Positions 18,934-28,086 of a stretch of DNA of 58,396 nt are shown here, in pieces; within the stretch, counting starts at the first letter, position 1, and every line of letters starts with the position of its first letter. The DNA is taken from positions 1 through 58,396 of the forward strand of contig NZ_BAFS01000183.1 of the NCBI RefSeq assembly GCF_000308415.1, written 5' to 3'. The notes under the pieces were generated by a model, which ran no database searches, was not told the DNA's origin, and worked only from the letters and a program-made list of their open reading frames with translations. This stretch comes from Nocardia asiatica NBRC 100129. Its GTDB lineage: Bacteria; Actinomycetota; Actinomycetes; Mycobacteriales; Mycobacteriaceae. The position numbers and the translations under genes were made by a program.

Positions 18934-19620
18934 GTGAAGGATCTGGTCGACACCACGGAGATGTATCTCCGTACCATCTACGACCTCGAGGAGGAGGGCG
19001 TGGTGCCCCTGCGCGCCCGGATCGCCGAGCGCCTCGAACAGAGCGGCCCCACCGTCAGTCAGACCGTCGCCCGGATGGAACGCGACGGCCTGCTGCTGGT
19101 CGCCGGAGACCGTCATCTGGAGCTGACCGAGAAGGGGCGCAGCATGGCCGTCGCGGTCATGCGCAAGCACCGGCTGGCCGAACGGCTGCTCGTCGACATC
19201 ATCGGCCTCGACTGGCAGAACGTGCACGCCGAGGCCTGTCGCTGGGAGCACGTGATGAGCGAGGACGTCGAGCGCCGCCTGGTCGAAGTGCTCAATCATC
19301 CCACCACCTCCCCCTACGGCAACCCCATCCCCGGCCTGGACGAGTTGGGCATCATCCCGCCCGCCTCCGCCGACGAGAAGCTGCTGCGCCTGTCGGATCT
19401 GCCGCACGGCCAGTTGCACGCGGTCGTGGTGCGCAGGCTCGCCGAGCACATCCAGACCGATCCGGAGGTGATCGGCCGCCTGCGCGAGGCGGGCGTGGTG
19501 CCCGACGCTCGCGTCACGGTGGAGACGAAGCCGGGTTCGGTCGTCATCACCGTGCCCGGCCACGACGGTTTCGAATTGCCCGACGAGATGGCGCACGCCG
19601 TCCAAGTGAAGTTGGCCTGA
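18934..19620 (+). CDS. ideR: iron-dependent regulator IdeR (DtxR family)
   Basis: Regulator of 228 aa with the full three-domain DtxR/IdeR layout: helix-turn-helix (1-73), metal-binding dimerisation domain (74-140) and an SH3-like C-terminal domain (150-228). Metal ligands are present: M10 in TEMYL, H79/E83 in RKHRLAERL, H98 in NVHAEAC, C102, E105 and H106 in CRWEHV. It represses siderophore uptake genes and activates iron storage when Fe(II)-bound. Start GTG 18934. A TAGAAT hexamer at 18905-18910 is a possible -10. galE follows after 3 bases, so the two are likely co-transcribed. Confidence 0.96.
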   Translation: MKDLVDTTEMYLRTIYDLEEEGVVPLRARIAERLEQSGPTVSQTVARMERDGLLLVAGDRHLELTEKGRSMAVAVMRKHRLAERLLVDIIGLDWQNVHAEACRWEHVMSEDVERRLVEVLNHPTTSPYGNPIPGLDELGIIPPASADEKLLRLSDLPHGQLHAVVVRRLAEHIQTDPEVIGRLREAGVVPDARVTVETKPGSVVITVPGHDGFELPDEMAHAVQVKLA

Positions 19621-19623
19621 TAC

Positions 19624-20604
19624 GTGAAACTTCTGGTTACAGGTGGCGCGGGCTACGTCGGTGGCGTGTGCGCGCAGGTTCTGCTGGAAGCCGGCCACGA
19701 GGTGGTCGTGCTCGATGATCTGTCCACCGGCAATGCCGAGGGCGTCCCTTCCGCCGCCCGGTTCGTCGAGGGGGACCTCGCGGAGGCCGCGCCGCAGCTG
19801 CTGGCCGCCGAAACCTTCGACGGCGTCCTGCATTTCGCGGCGCAGTCGCTGGTGGGCGAGTCGGTGCAGCAGCCGGAGAAATACTGGCACGGCAATGTCG
19901 TGAAGACGTTCGAACTGCTGGAGGCGCTGCGGCGCACGGGAACGCCGCGCCTGGTGTTCTCCTCCACCGCGGCGGTCTACGGGGAACCGGAGCAGGTGCC
20001 GATCACCGAAGAGGCCCCGACCCGTCCGACCAATCCCTACGGCGCGTCGAAATTGGCCATCGACCACGCCATCACCTCGTACGCGGTCGCCCACGGATTG
20101 GCCGCGACCAGCCTGCGGTACTTCAACGTCGCGGGCGCCTACGGCGGTCTCGGCGAGAACCGGGTGGTGGAGACGCATCTCATCCCGTTGGTGCTGCAGG
20201 TCGCGGCCGGGCATCGCAAGGCGATCTCGGTCTTCGGCACCGATTGGCCCACACAGGACGGCACCGCGGTCCGCGACTACATCCATATCCGCGACCTCGC
20301 CCAGGCCCATCTGCTGGCTCTGGCGACCGCGGAAGCGGGCACCCATCGGATCTACAACCTCGGCAGCGGTACCGGCTTCTCCGTGCGAGAGGTGATCTCG
20401 GCCTGCGAGCGTGTCACCGGCCTGCCGATCACCGCGCAGGACGCCCCCCGCCGCCCCGGCGACCCGGCGACCCTGATCGCGTCCAGTGCGCGCGCCATCA
20501 CCGAACTCGGGTGGCGCCCCGAGCACAACGACCTCGACGAGATCGTCACGGACGCATGGGATTTCTTCCAGTCGCTCGGGCCGCGCGCGCACAGCGCGCA
20601 ATAA
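19624..20604 (+). CDS. galE: UDP-glucose 4-epimerase
   Basis: Extended SDR of 326 aa. The NAD loop TGGAGYVGG is at 6-14 and the catalytic YGASK at 139-143, with Ser in FSSTAAVYG. The [17 protein letters not shown] and LRYFNVAGA segments are typical of GalE, as is the CERVTG region. It interconverts UDP-glucose and UDP-galactose for cell-wall galactan and sugar use. Length is close to the family norm. The start GTG 19624 lies 3 bases after ideR, which implies a shared transcript. Confidence 0.92.
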   Translation: MKLLVTGGAGYVGGVCAQVLLEAGHEVVVLDDLSTGNAEGVPSAARFVEGDLAEAAPQLLAAETFDGVLHFAAQSLVGESVQQPEKYWHGNVVKTFELLEALRRTGTPRLVFSSTAAVYGEPEQVPITEEAPTRPTNPYGASKLAIDHAITSYAVAHGLAATSLRYFNVAGAYGGLGENRVVETHLIPLVLQVAAGHRKAISVFGTDWPTQDGTAVRDYIHIRDLAQAHLLALATAEAGTHRIYNLGSGTGFSVREVISACERVTGLPITAQDAPRRPGDPATLIASSARAITELGWRPEHNDLDEIVTDAWDFFQSLGPRAHSAQ

Positions 20605-20649
20605 CCGGCCCTGAGGGTCCCGAGTCGACCGAGCGTCGGCTCGGGCCGG
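20605..20649 (+). terminator. possible ideR-galE terminator structure
   Basis: CCGGCCC (20605-20611) is complementary to GGGCCGG (20643-20649). An alternative inner stem is CCCGAG/CTCGGG (20619-20624/20640-20645). It lies immediately after the galE stop. No T-tract follows, so this is a weak call. Confidence 0.35.
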
Positions 20650-20795
20650 ATCTCCCGTACCGGCCCACCGGCGCCGAGATCGCCGCGGGCCGGTGTGACC
20701 GGACGAAGCAACGCGCGCCCCGGCGCCGTCGGAGCAAGGTGCAGGGTCAGCGGGCCGCGTACCGCACGGGCGGTTTCGGAGCCGACGACCCGCTT

Positions 20796-21893
20796 TCACG
20801 ACGGCGACCGATCGAGGTCGACGCCGAGGCCTGCGGCGGTGCGGTAGCCGCTGTCCGCGAGGCGACGCAGTTGTTCCGGGCGCATGCCCAGGCGCAGCGA
20901 GGTATCGAGCAGCATCGCCATCGGATGTCCCGGATCCGCCGCCAACGCGGCCTCCAGCGCGATGCCGGCCAGCGGGCCGTCGCCGCGGACGTAGGCGCTG
21001 TAGCCCAGCAGAGCGGCGGCTTCGGCACGATCCGTGCCGGACAGCGCGCGGGTCAGCGTGACCCACAGGGCCTCTGCCGCATCGGCGTGGTCGCCGACCG
21101 CCAGCGCGAACATCACGTCTCGTACCGATCGATCACGCAGGGCGACAACGATTTTCGCGAGTTCGGCGGCCATCGGCGCGGCACCCGAGGCGGTGTTGGC
21201 GATCTGCCACAGCACGTAGTCGAGCGCTTGCCTGCTGTATCCGATCGGATCACCGCGCCGCGCGGCCCGGGCGGCGCGCCCGCGGGCCAGGGTGAGCGCG
21301 TCCTCCATGTGCGCGGCCACCTCGGCCCGAAGGACCGGGTCCAGCGCGATCAGATCGGTGAGTTCGGAGCGCGAACCACGGATCGGCCTGCCGTCGAGCA
21401 CGTGGGTCAGCGCCACCAGGGAGGCGGCCGGATCCCGGAGCACCCCTCGTCGCTCCGGTCCGGCCAACGTCCACCAGCGCTGTCCAGCGGCGATCGCAGG
21501 CACCGCCCACACTCCGCCGAGCGCGATGTCACCGGCGGCCAACCGCCTGCCGAGCGAGCCGACCAGCACGTCGAATCGTCCGGACGCGCAGCCGTGCCGG
21601 TCGCCGCCCGCGCGCGGCGCCACGGCGCGATCGTCGACGACGACCGCCAGCACCTCGGCCGCCTCGTCATGGGCGCAGATCCGCGCGACCGCGGCGGCCA
21701 GTGTCGCGCCTCGCACGCGCCGCCCGCCGGGCGAATCCAGGTCGAAGCGCACCACCGCGTCGACCATCGCCCCGTCGGCAACCCCGGGCCGCAGCACCAG
21801 CACGACCACCGATCGTTCCGGAGTGAATCCCAGCATCGCGGGCACGGCGGCGATCAACTCCCCCGGATCGGACACGCGCACGGCATGATTCAT
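20796..21893 (-). CDS. DUF4192 protein
   Basis: Protein of 365 aa matching DUF4192. It begins with the family opening RVSDPGELIAAVPAMLGFTP, has a central helical region, and ends with a TPR-like segment whose AALEAALAADPGHPMA resembles one TPR motif. The function is unknown; the family is confined to Actinobacteria. I place the start at ATG 21893 because the family begins near it. The frame stays open to ATG 22148, but those 85 extra residues are Arg/Ser/Pro-rich and look non-coding. It converges on galE. Confidence 0.8.
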   Translation of the reverse strand: MNHAVRVSDPGELIAAVPAMLGFTPERSVVVLVLRPGVADGAMVDAVVRFDLDSPGGRRVRGATLAAAVARICAHDEAAEVLAVVVDDRAVAPRAGGDRHGCASGRFDVLVGSLGRRLAAGDIALGGVWAVPAIAAGQRWWTLAGPERRGVLRDPAASLVALTHVLDGRPIRGSRSELTDLIALDPVLRAEVAAHMEDALTLARGRAARAARRGDPIGYSRQALDYVLWQIANTASGAAPMAAELAKIVVALRDRSVRDVMFALAVGDHADAAEALWVTLTRALSGTDRAEAAALLGYSAYVRGDGPLAGIALEAALAADPGHPMAMLLDTSLRLGMRPEQLRRLADSGYRTAAGLGVDLDRSPS

Positions 21894-22323
21894 GCCCCGG
21901 AAGGGCGGAGGATCGTCGCGACACCGGATATGCCGAGCCGGCCCTCCCCTACTTCCCTTGCTCCGTTCTCCCGTGATCGCGGCGGAAACCGGTCTTCGCG
22001 CGACGACGCCGGGCGTGACCCGGCCCTCCTCGGCAGGGGAGGTCGACGCGCGATCAGCACGGTGGCACAGCCGGGATGCGTCGTTGTCGTCGGCATCCCC
22101 GCCGTCGACCGGATCAGGGGCGGGAAACGGAGTGGCGGAAGTGGTCATGCTCCGACGATGCGACTCGGCGATCTCCGCCCTCGGACAACGACCTGGCGAT
22201 TCCCCTCGTCTGGGGAATTCGCCTCGCGCTGTGCACGACTCGCCTACCGGTCACGTATATCGCGATCGAGGTCGGTGGCCCCTGCTACGGTGCCGCCGGG
22301 GCCGACTGTCCCGCCGCCCGTTT
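21894..22323. other. gene-poor interval
   Basis: These 430 bases lie between DUF4192 and the lipoprotein gene. The DUF4192 frame continues open through 22148 but does not look coding. I see no RNA gene, repeat or clear operator. It presumably holds the DUF4192 promoter. Confidence 0.5.
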
Positions 22324-23028
22324 TCATCTCTCCCGCACTTTACGCACAGCAGTCGCGAACAGCGCATCCAATGCCGCGGTATCCGGTTCGCCATCGGCGA
22401 ACGACATGTACGTCACAGTGATCCGCACGTCATCGATCTGCCCGGCGTACGTGCGCATGGACTGGGTCAGTCCGGCTCCCCCGGACTGGGGCCGCACGGT
22501 CCTGCGCAGAGACAGGGCGTCGTCGGCGTCGATCGGCGGCGGCGAATCCAGCTCGGTCGTCACGGTCGTGGTGGCGCCCGCCCGGCTCACCCGCACCGAC
22601 TCGCACTGCCGCGTCCTGGCGCGCAGCGACGTCAACGGCTCGCCGGTGCGGGTCAATTCGACGGTCAAGGTGGCGCGCGTGACGTCGTCCGTGCCGACCG
22701 CCATCGCCGTGCGGTCGGGTCCGAAATCCTGGTGCGGCGGCGCGCACCGGCTGGGCTGGACGTCGGCGCCGCGACCCATGCCGTCCAGGTCGCCCGCCGC
22801 CTGGGCCACGGCCTCCTGGGGCAGCACCACCGCCGTGTACGGCGGCGGGAACTGGGCCGGATCCGGCAGCAGCGTCGGTAGTTCGGCGCTCACGTGCCGA
22901 GTCACCGTGGCCGGGGCCGATATGACCGGCCGCCCCGGCACCGTCGACCCGCATCCTGCGAGCAGTACCGCGCAGGCGACCGGCGCCACCCAGCCCCACC
23001 GCACACGCGTCGAATCCGCCACGGTCAC
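22324..23028 (-). CDS. putative secreted lipoprotein, unknown function
   Basis: Protein of 234 aa. A basic N-terminus is followed by VAPVACAVLLAGC, a good lipobox (LAGC, Cys near residue 24), so it is predicted to be membrane-anchored on the outside. The mature part has paired Cys (PSRCAPP, TRQCESV) and resembles the sensor/DUF5642-like lipoproteins of mycobacteria and nocardiae; that link is tentative. The start GTG 23028 is chosen to give a clean signal peptide; a second GTG lies two codons on. It is divergent from the PAC2 gene over 278 bases. Confidence 0.72.
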   Translation of the reverse strand: MTVADSTRVRWGWVAPVACAVLLAGCGSTVPGRPVISAPATVTRHVSAELPTLLPDPAQFPPPYTAVVLPQEAVAQAAGDLDGMGRGADVQPSRCAPPHQDFGPDRTAMAVGTDDVTRATLTVELTRTGEPLTSLRARTRQCESVRVSRAGATTTVTTELDSPPPIDADDALSLRRTVRPQSGGAGLTQSMRTYAGQIDDVRITVTYMSFADGEPDTAALDALFATAVRKVRER

Positions 23029-23306
23029 ATCCCCACTGTGCCAAACTCCCCGGGCCCAGCCTGTGATGCCACGCCGCCGAGCCGGGAATGCGCGGGCCAC
23101 CGATGCTGTTGCCTGGGAGTACGGGTCGGTGTCCGGCCGTGCGCGATGACCGTCATCGGCATGGGGGACAATGGACGGTGGTCCCCGGTTCGGGCGACTG
23201 CTCGTCGCGTGCCACCACCAGGGGTGGCGAACGATCGGGCAGCCAACCACACTGGCGCGTGCGGTGCGCGTCCGGGCCGCAGGATCTGCGCAGGAAGGAG
23301 TACGCG

Positions 23307-24251
23307 ATGGACTACGAGTCGCGAATGTACGAATTGGAGTTCCCCGCTCCGCAGCTGTCGTCCGCCGACGGCGCGGGCCCGGTCCTGGTGCACGGACTGG
23401 AAGGTTTCACCGACGCCGGGCACGCGGTGCGGCTGGCAACCACGCACCTGCGCGAAAGCCTCGAAAGCGAGCTGGTCGCCTCGTTCGACGTGGACGAGCT
23501 GCTGGACTACCGCTCGCGGCGTCCGCTCATGACGTTCAAGACCGATCACTTCTCCGATTACGCCGAGCCGGAGCTGAACCTCTGGGCGCTGCGCGACACC
23601 GCGGGGACCCCGTTCCTGTTGCTCGCGGGCCTGGAGCCCGACCTACGCTGGGAGAAGTTCACCACCGCGGTGCGCCTGCTGGCCGAGCAGCTCGGCGTGC
23701 GCCGCAGTATCGGCCTCAGCGCCATACCGATGGCGATTCCGCACACCCGCCCGCTCGGCGTGACGGCGCATTCCTCCGACCGCGACCTGATCTCCGACCA
23801 TCAGCGGTGGCCGGGCGAACTCCAGGTTCCGGGCAGCGCGTCCTCGCTGCTGGAATTCCGCATGGCCCAGCACGGTCACGAGTCGGTCGGTTTCTCCGTG
23901 CACGTCCCGCACTACTTGGCGCAGACCGCCTACCCCGAGGCCGCGCAGACGCTGCTGGAGAACGTCGCAGACAACGCGGGCCTCGAGTTCCCGCTGGCCG
24001 CGCTCGGCGAGGCCGCCGCCCGAGTACGCGAGCAGGTCAACGAGCACATCGCGGGCAATGCCGAGGTGGAGACCGTGGTACACGCCCTGGAGCGGCAGTA
24101 CGACAGTTTCGTCACCGCACAGGAGCGGCAGTCGAGCCTGCTGGTCGGCGACGGCGAGTTGCCCAGCGGCGACGAACTGGGCGCCGAGTTCGAGCGATTC
24201 CTCGCCGAACAGGGCCGCTACGACGGCGACGAAGAGAACGAGCAGGACTGA
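23307..24251 (+). CDS. PAC2-family protein (Rv2714-like)
   Basis: Protein of 314 aa in the PAC2 (proteasome assembly chaperone 2-like) family. It has the early GLEGFTDAGHAV segment, a Rossmann-like core, and an acidic C-terminus ending in DGDEENEQD. The M. tuberculosis homologue sits in the same sigB-ideR-lexA neighbourhood. The biochemical function is unknown; actinobacterial members have been suggested to act near the proteasome or cell envelope. The start ATG 23307 has a strong RBS (GAAGGAG at 23294-23300). The helicase gene follows on the same strand after 48 bases. Confidence 0.88.
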   Translation: MDYESRMYELEFPAPQLSSADGAGPVLVHGLEGFTDAGHAVRLATTHLRESLESELVASFDVDELLDYRSRRPLMTFKTDHFSDYAEPELNLWALRDTAGTPFLLLAGLEPDLRWEKFTTAVRLLAEQLGVRRSIGLSAIPMAIPHTRPLGVTAHSSDRDLISDHQRWPGELQVPGSASSLLEFRMAQHGHESVGFSVHVPHYLAQTAYPEAAQTLLENVADNAGLEFPLAALGEAAARVREQVNEHIAGNAEVETVVHALERQYDSFVTAQERQSSLLVGDGELPSGDELGAEFERFLAEQGRYDGDEENEQD

Positions 24252-24299
24252 TCCCGCGGCGGTCGGGCCCTCGACCGCCCCTGCGCGCGAGGCCGTAGG

Positions 24300-26807
24300 G
24301 TGGTCGGAGTGGATCTGACCGAACTGCTCGACATCCCGGGAACCGACGCCGACGCACTGTACGAGTCTTTCGGGATGTGGGCCACCGAGCAGGGCACCCC
24401 GCTCTATCCGGCGCAGGACGAGGCGCTGCTCGAGCTGGCATCCGGTTCCAACGTCATCCTCGCCACCCCCACCGGCTCCGGGAAGTCGCTGGTCGCCGTC
24501 GGCGCACATCTGTTCGCCCTCACCCAGGGGCTGCGCACTTACTACACCGCCCCGATCAAAGCGCTGGTGAGCGAGAAATTCTTCGCTCTCTGCGAGGTGT
24601 TCGGGGCCGAGCGCGTCGGTATGGTCACCGGCGACGCCGCGGTGAACCCGGAGGCGCCGATCATCTGCGCGACCGCGGAGATCCTGGCCAACCTGGCGCT
24701 GCGCGAGGGCGCGGACGCCGACGTCGGCCAAGTCGTGATGGACGAGTTCCACTTCTACGCCGACCCGGATCGGGGCTGGGCGTGGCAGGTCCCGCTGCTG
24801 GAACTGTCGCGCGCCCAGTTCCTGCTCATGTCGGCCACGCTCGGTGAAGTCGACTTCTTCGCACGTGATCTGGAGCGCCGGACCGGACGTTCCACCGCGA
24901 TCGTCGCCGGCACCGAGCGCCCGGTGCCGCTGAGCTTCTCCTATGCCCGCACCCCGATCACCGAGACCCTCGAGGAACTCGTCACCACCCATCAGGCCCC
25001 GGTGTACGTCGTGCACTTCACCCAGGCCGCCGCCTTGGAGCGCGCGCAGGCGCTGACCAGTGTGAATTTCGCGAGCCGCGCGGAGAAGGACGCGATCGCC
25101 GAGGCTCTGGGCGAGTTCCGTTTCGCCGCCGGTTTCGGCAAGACGCTGTCGCGGCTGATCCGGCACGGCATCGGCGTCCATCACGCGGGCATGCTGCCGA
25201 AATACCGGCGGCTGGTGGAGCGTCTCGCCCAGGACGGCCTGCTGAAGGTGGTGTGCGGCACCGACACCCTCGGCGTCGGCATCAACGTCCCCATTCGCAC
25301 GGTGCTGCTCACCGGCCTGACCAAGTTCGACGGCGTGCGCACCCGCAGGCTCAAGGCCAGGGAGTTCCACCAGATCGCGGGCCGGGCCGGCCGGGCGGGC
25401 TACGACACCATGGGCACCGTCGTCGTGCAGGCCCCCGAACACGAGGTGGAGAACACCCGTTTGCTGGCCAAGGCGGGCGACGATCCCAAGAAACAGCGCA
25501 AGGTGCAGCGGCGCAAACCGCCGGAGGGCTTCGTCTCCTGGAGCGAGGAGACTTTCGACCGCTTGGTCGCCGCGCAGCCGGAGCCGATGGTGTCGCGTTT
25601 CACGGTCACCAACGCCATGCTGCTGAACGTCATCGCCCGGCCGGGCAACTGCTTCACCGCCATGCGCCACCTGCTCGAGGACAACCACGAGCCGCGTCCG
25701 GCCCAGCGCAGGCACATCCTGCGCGCCATCCGGCTCTACCGCGCGCTGCGCGACGCCGGGGTGGTGCAGCAACTGCCGGAACCCGACGAGCAGGGCCGCC
25801 GCGCCCGCCTGACCGTCGACCTGCAGCGCGACTTCGCCCTCGACCAGCCGCTGTCCCCGTTCGCGCTGGCCGCGCTGGACCTGCTGGACAAAGCGTCCCC
25901 GAGTTATACCCTCGACGTGGTGTCGCTCATCGAATCCACGTTGGAGGATCCGCGCCAGCTGCTGATGGCCCAGCAGCACAAGGCGCGCGGCGCGGCGATC
26001 GCGGAGATGAAGGCCGACGGCATCGACTACGACGAGCGGATGGAACTGCTCGAAGAGGTGACCTGGCCCAAGCCGCTGGCCGAGCTGATCGAACCGGCCT
26101 ACGAGACCTACCGTGCCGGGCACCCGTGGGTCTCGGAGTTCGCGCCCGCCCCCAAGTCGGTGGTGCGCGACATGATCGAGCGCGCCATGACGTTCGCGGA
26201 GCTGATCTCCTTCTACGAGCTGGCCCGCTCCGAGGGCGTGGTGCTGCGATACCTCGCCGACGCCTACCGCGCGCTGCGGCGCACGGTGCCGGAGTCGGCG
26301 CGCACCGAGGACCTCGACGACATCACCGAATGGCTCGGCGAACTCGTTCGTCAAGTGGATTCGAGCCTGCTCGACGAGTGGGAGCAACTGACCAACCCGG
26401 GTGCGGAGACCGACGCCGACCAGGTCGCGTTCGGCGCGGAGACGGTGCGCCCGATCTCCGCCAACGAGCGCGCCTTCCGGGTTATGGTCCGCAACGCGAT
26501 GTTCCGCCGCGTCGAACTGGCCGCGCTGCGGCGCTGGGACGACTTGGCCGCGCTCGGCCCCGGTCCGGACTGGCCAGCGGCGCTCGCGGACTACTACGCG
26601 GAGTACGAGCGGATCGGCACGGGCCCCGATGCCAGGGGCCCCCAGTTGTTCCAGGTGGAACGAAGACCCGGGTTCTGGCACGTGCGGCAGGTGCTGGACG
26701 ACCCGGCGGGCGACCACGGCTGGTCGATCGACGCGGTGGTCGATCTGGCCGAGTCCGACGCCGCGGGCGAAGTGGTCTTCGACGACGTCACCGTGGTCGC
26801 AGGCTGA
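24300..26807 (+). CDS. Ski2-like DEAD/DEAH-box helicase with DUF3516 C-terminus
   Basis: Superfamily 2 helicase of 835 aa. Walker A ATPTGSGKS is at 55-63 and the DEFH box at 148-151. LMSATLGE is motif III, HHAGMLPKYR motif IV and QIAGRAGRAGYD motif VI, followed by a long C-terminal region of DUF3516 type (about 400-835). Ski2-like enzymes remodel RNA or DNA; the specific role in actinobacteria is unknown. The start GTG 24300 could also be GTG 24309 in the same frame. Probably in one transcript with the PAC2 gene. Confidence 0.88.
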   Translation: MVGVDLTELLDIPGTDADALYESFGMWATEQGTPLYPAQDEALLELASGSNVILATPTGSGKSLVAVGAHLFALTQGLRTYYTAPIKALVSEKFFALCEVFGAERVGMVTGDAAVNPEAPIICATAEILANLALREGADADVGQVVMDEFHFYADPDRGWAWQVPLLELSRAQFLLMSATLGEVDFFARDLERRTGRSTAIVAGTERPVPLSFSYARTPITETLEELVTTHQAPVYVVHFTQAAALERAQALTSVNFASRAEKDAIAEALGEFRFAAGFGKTLSRLIRHGIGVHHAGMLPKYRRLVERLAQDGLLKVVCGTDTLGVGINVPIRTVLLTGLTKFDGVRTRRLKAREFHQIAGRAGRAGYDTMGTVVVQAPEHEVENTRLLAKAGDDPKKQRKVQRRKPPEGFVSWSEETFDRLVAAQPEPMVSRFTVTNAMLLNVIARPGNCFTAMRHLLEDNHEPRPAQRRHILRAIRLYRALRDAGVVQQLPEPDEQGRRARLTVDLQRDFALDQPLSPFALAALDLLDKASPSYTLDVVSLIESTLEDPRQLLMAQQHKARGAAIAEMKADGIDYDERMELLEEVTWPKPLAELIEPAYETYRAGHPWVSEFAPAPKSVVRDMIERAMTFAELISFYELARSEGVVLRYLADAYRALRRTVPESARTEDLDDITEWLGELVRQVDSSLLDEWEQLTNPGAETDADQVAFGAETVRPISANERAFRVMVRNAMFRRVELAALRRWDDLAALGPGPDWPAALADYYAEYERIGTGPDARGPQLFQVERRPGFWHVRQVLDDPAGDHGWSIDAVVDLAESDAAGEVVFDDVTVVAG

Positions 26808-26970
26808 GCCCGCATCGCCTGACGGTCCCGCATCAGCACAGGTCAGCAGCTCCGTCACGCGATAGGGACAGGGTCCCGCGACCGCGTGGCGAACCCAGGT
26901 TTGGACGGATTCGTTTCTGGGTACGGGCCGCTGATACTCTCTCCCCCGCTGCCCAAGCGAAAGATCAACT

Positions 26971-28086
26971 ATGCCCGAATCGCCGTACCTTGTCATCCAT
27001 CCCGAGCGTGTCCGCCGAAATTTCCGCGCACTCGCCGCCGCCCTGTCCACCGACACCGGCGCCGCGACGAGGATCCGTTTCGCCGTGAAGGCTGCTCCGG
27101 TGCCGGAGATCGTGCGCCTGCTCGACGAGGAAGGCGCGGAATTCGACGTCGCCAGCATCGGTGAAATCGATTTGTGCCTTGGGCTGGGCGTGGCGCCGGA
27201 GCGGTTGTGCTACGGCAACCCGATCAAGAAGGCCGCCCACATCGCCCGGGCGTATGCCCAGGGTGTGCGCCGGTTCGCCTTCGACACCGAAGACGACCTG
27301 CTGCGCATCGCCGAGCACGCGCCCGGCTCCGAGGTGGAGTGCCGCTTCCTCGCCGCGGCGCCGGAGTCGCGCACGCCGTTCGGCACGAAGTTCGGGTGCA
27401 GCCCGGGTGAGGCGTTCCGGCTGCTGGTCCGGGCCAGGGATCTCGGGCTGATCGTCGCCGGACCGTACTTCCACGTCGGCTCCCAGCAACTGGATCCCGC
27501 CTCGTGGCGGATCGGCATCGAGCAGGCGGGCCGCATCGCGGAAGCGTTGGCCGACAAGGATGTTGCCGTCGGCTCCGTGAATATCGGTGGCGGACTGCCG
27601 ATCTCCTATGCCGATCCGGCGCCCGAACTGGGCGAGATCGCCGCGGTCGTCGAGCAGGCGGCGGCCGAATTCCTTTCCGATGAAATCGGATTGGTCGTCG
27701 AACCGGGACGGGCACTGGTCGGTTCGGCGGGCACGATTCACGCCGAGGTCGTCGGCGTCCGCACCGCGCCGGACGGCCGGCGCTGGGTGTATCTCGACAT
27801 CGGCCGCTACAACGGCATGGCCGAGACCGAGAACGAGTACATCGCCTACCGGTTCGTCACCGACCGGGACGGCGATCCCGTCGACGAGGCGGTGGTGGCC
27901 GGTCCGACCTGCGACGGCGACGATGTACTGTATCAACGCACGCGAGTCCTCCTACCGACCACGTTGCGAGCCGGTGATCGCGTTCGAATCCTCGACACCG
28001 GCGCCTATACCGCGAGTTATTCGTCGGTGTCCTTCAATGGTTTTCCGCCCTTGACCGTTCATGTCTCGGGCGCTGAGCGAGAGTGA
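26971..28086 (+). CDS. fold-III PLP-dependent ornithine/lysine decarboxylase
   Basis: Protein of 371 aa in the alanine-racemase-fold decarboxylase family. The Schiff-base lysine is K40 in RFAVKAAP, the PLP phosphate-binding EPGR is at 244-247, HVGSQ is at 168-172, and the active-site Cys is C314 in GPTCDGDD. The CDG pattern fits ornithine (or ornithine/lysine) decarboxylases rather than diaminopimelate decarboxylase. It would make putrescine or cadaverine. Its stop overlaps the GTG of the SpeD-SpeE fusion gene (GTGA), so the pair forms a polyamine operon. Start ATG 26971. Confidence 0.88.
   Translation: MPESPYLVIHPERVRRNFRALAAALSTDTGAATRIRFAVKAAPVPEIVRLLDEEGAEFDVASIGEIDLCLGLGVAPERLCYGNPIKKAAHIARAYAQGVRRFAFDTEDDLLRIAEHAPGSEVECRFLAAAPESRTPFGTKFGCSPGEAFRLLVRARDLGLIVAGPYFHVGSQQLDPASWRIGIEQAGRIAEALADKDVAVGSVNIGGGLPISYADPAPELGEIAAVVEQAAAEFLSDEIGLVVEPGRALVGSAGTIHAEVVGVRTAPDGRRWVYLDIGRYNGMAETENEYIAYRFVTDRDGDPVDEAVVAGPTCDGDDVLYQRTRVLLPTTLRAGDRVRILDTGAYTASYSSVSFNGFPPLTVHVSGAERE

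Noticed and set aside
18604..21066. Open frame of 820 codons on the minus strand
   Set aside because: It runs opposite ideR and galE and across the ends of acuC and DUF4192. The sequence is low-complexity; the sense genes are certain.
26865..26895. Small hairpin GGGAC/GTCCC between helicase and decarboxylase genes
   Set aside because: Only a 5-bp stem and no T-run; not convincing as a terminator or leader element.
23643..27158. Open frame of 1171 codons on the minus strand
   Set aside because: It lies opposite the PAC2 gene, the helicase and the start of the decarboxylase gene, which have clear domain motifs. The minus-strand translation is Arg/Gly/Val/His-rich without any domain, the usual shadow of high-GC coding DNA.
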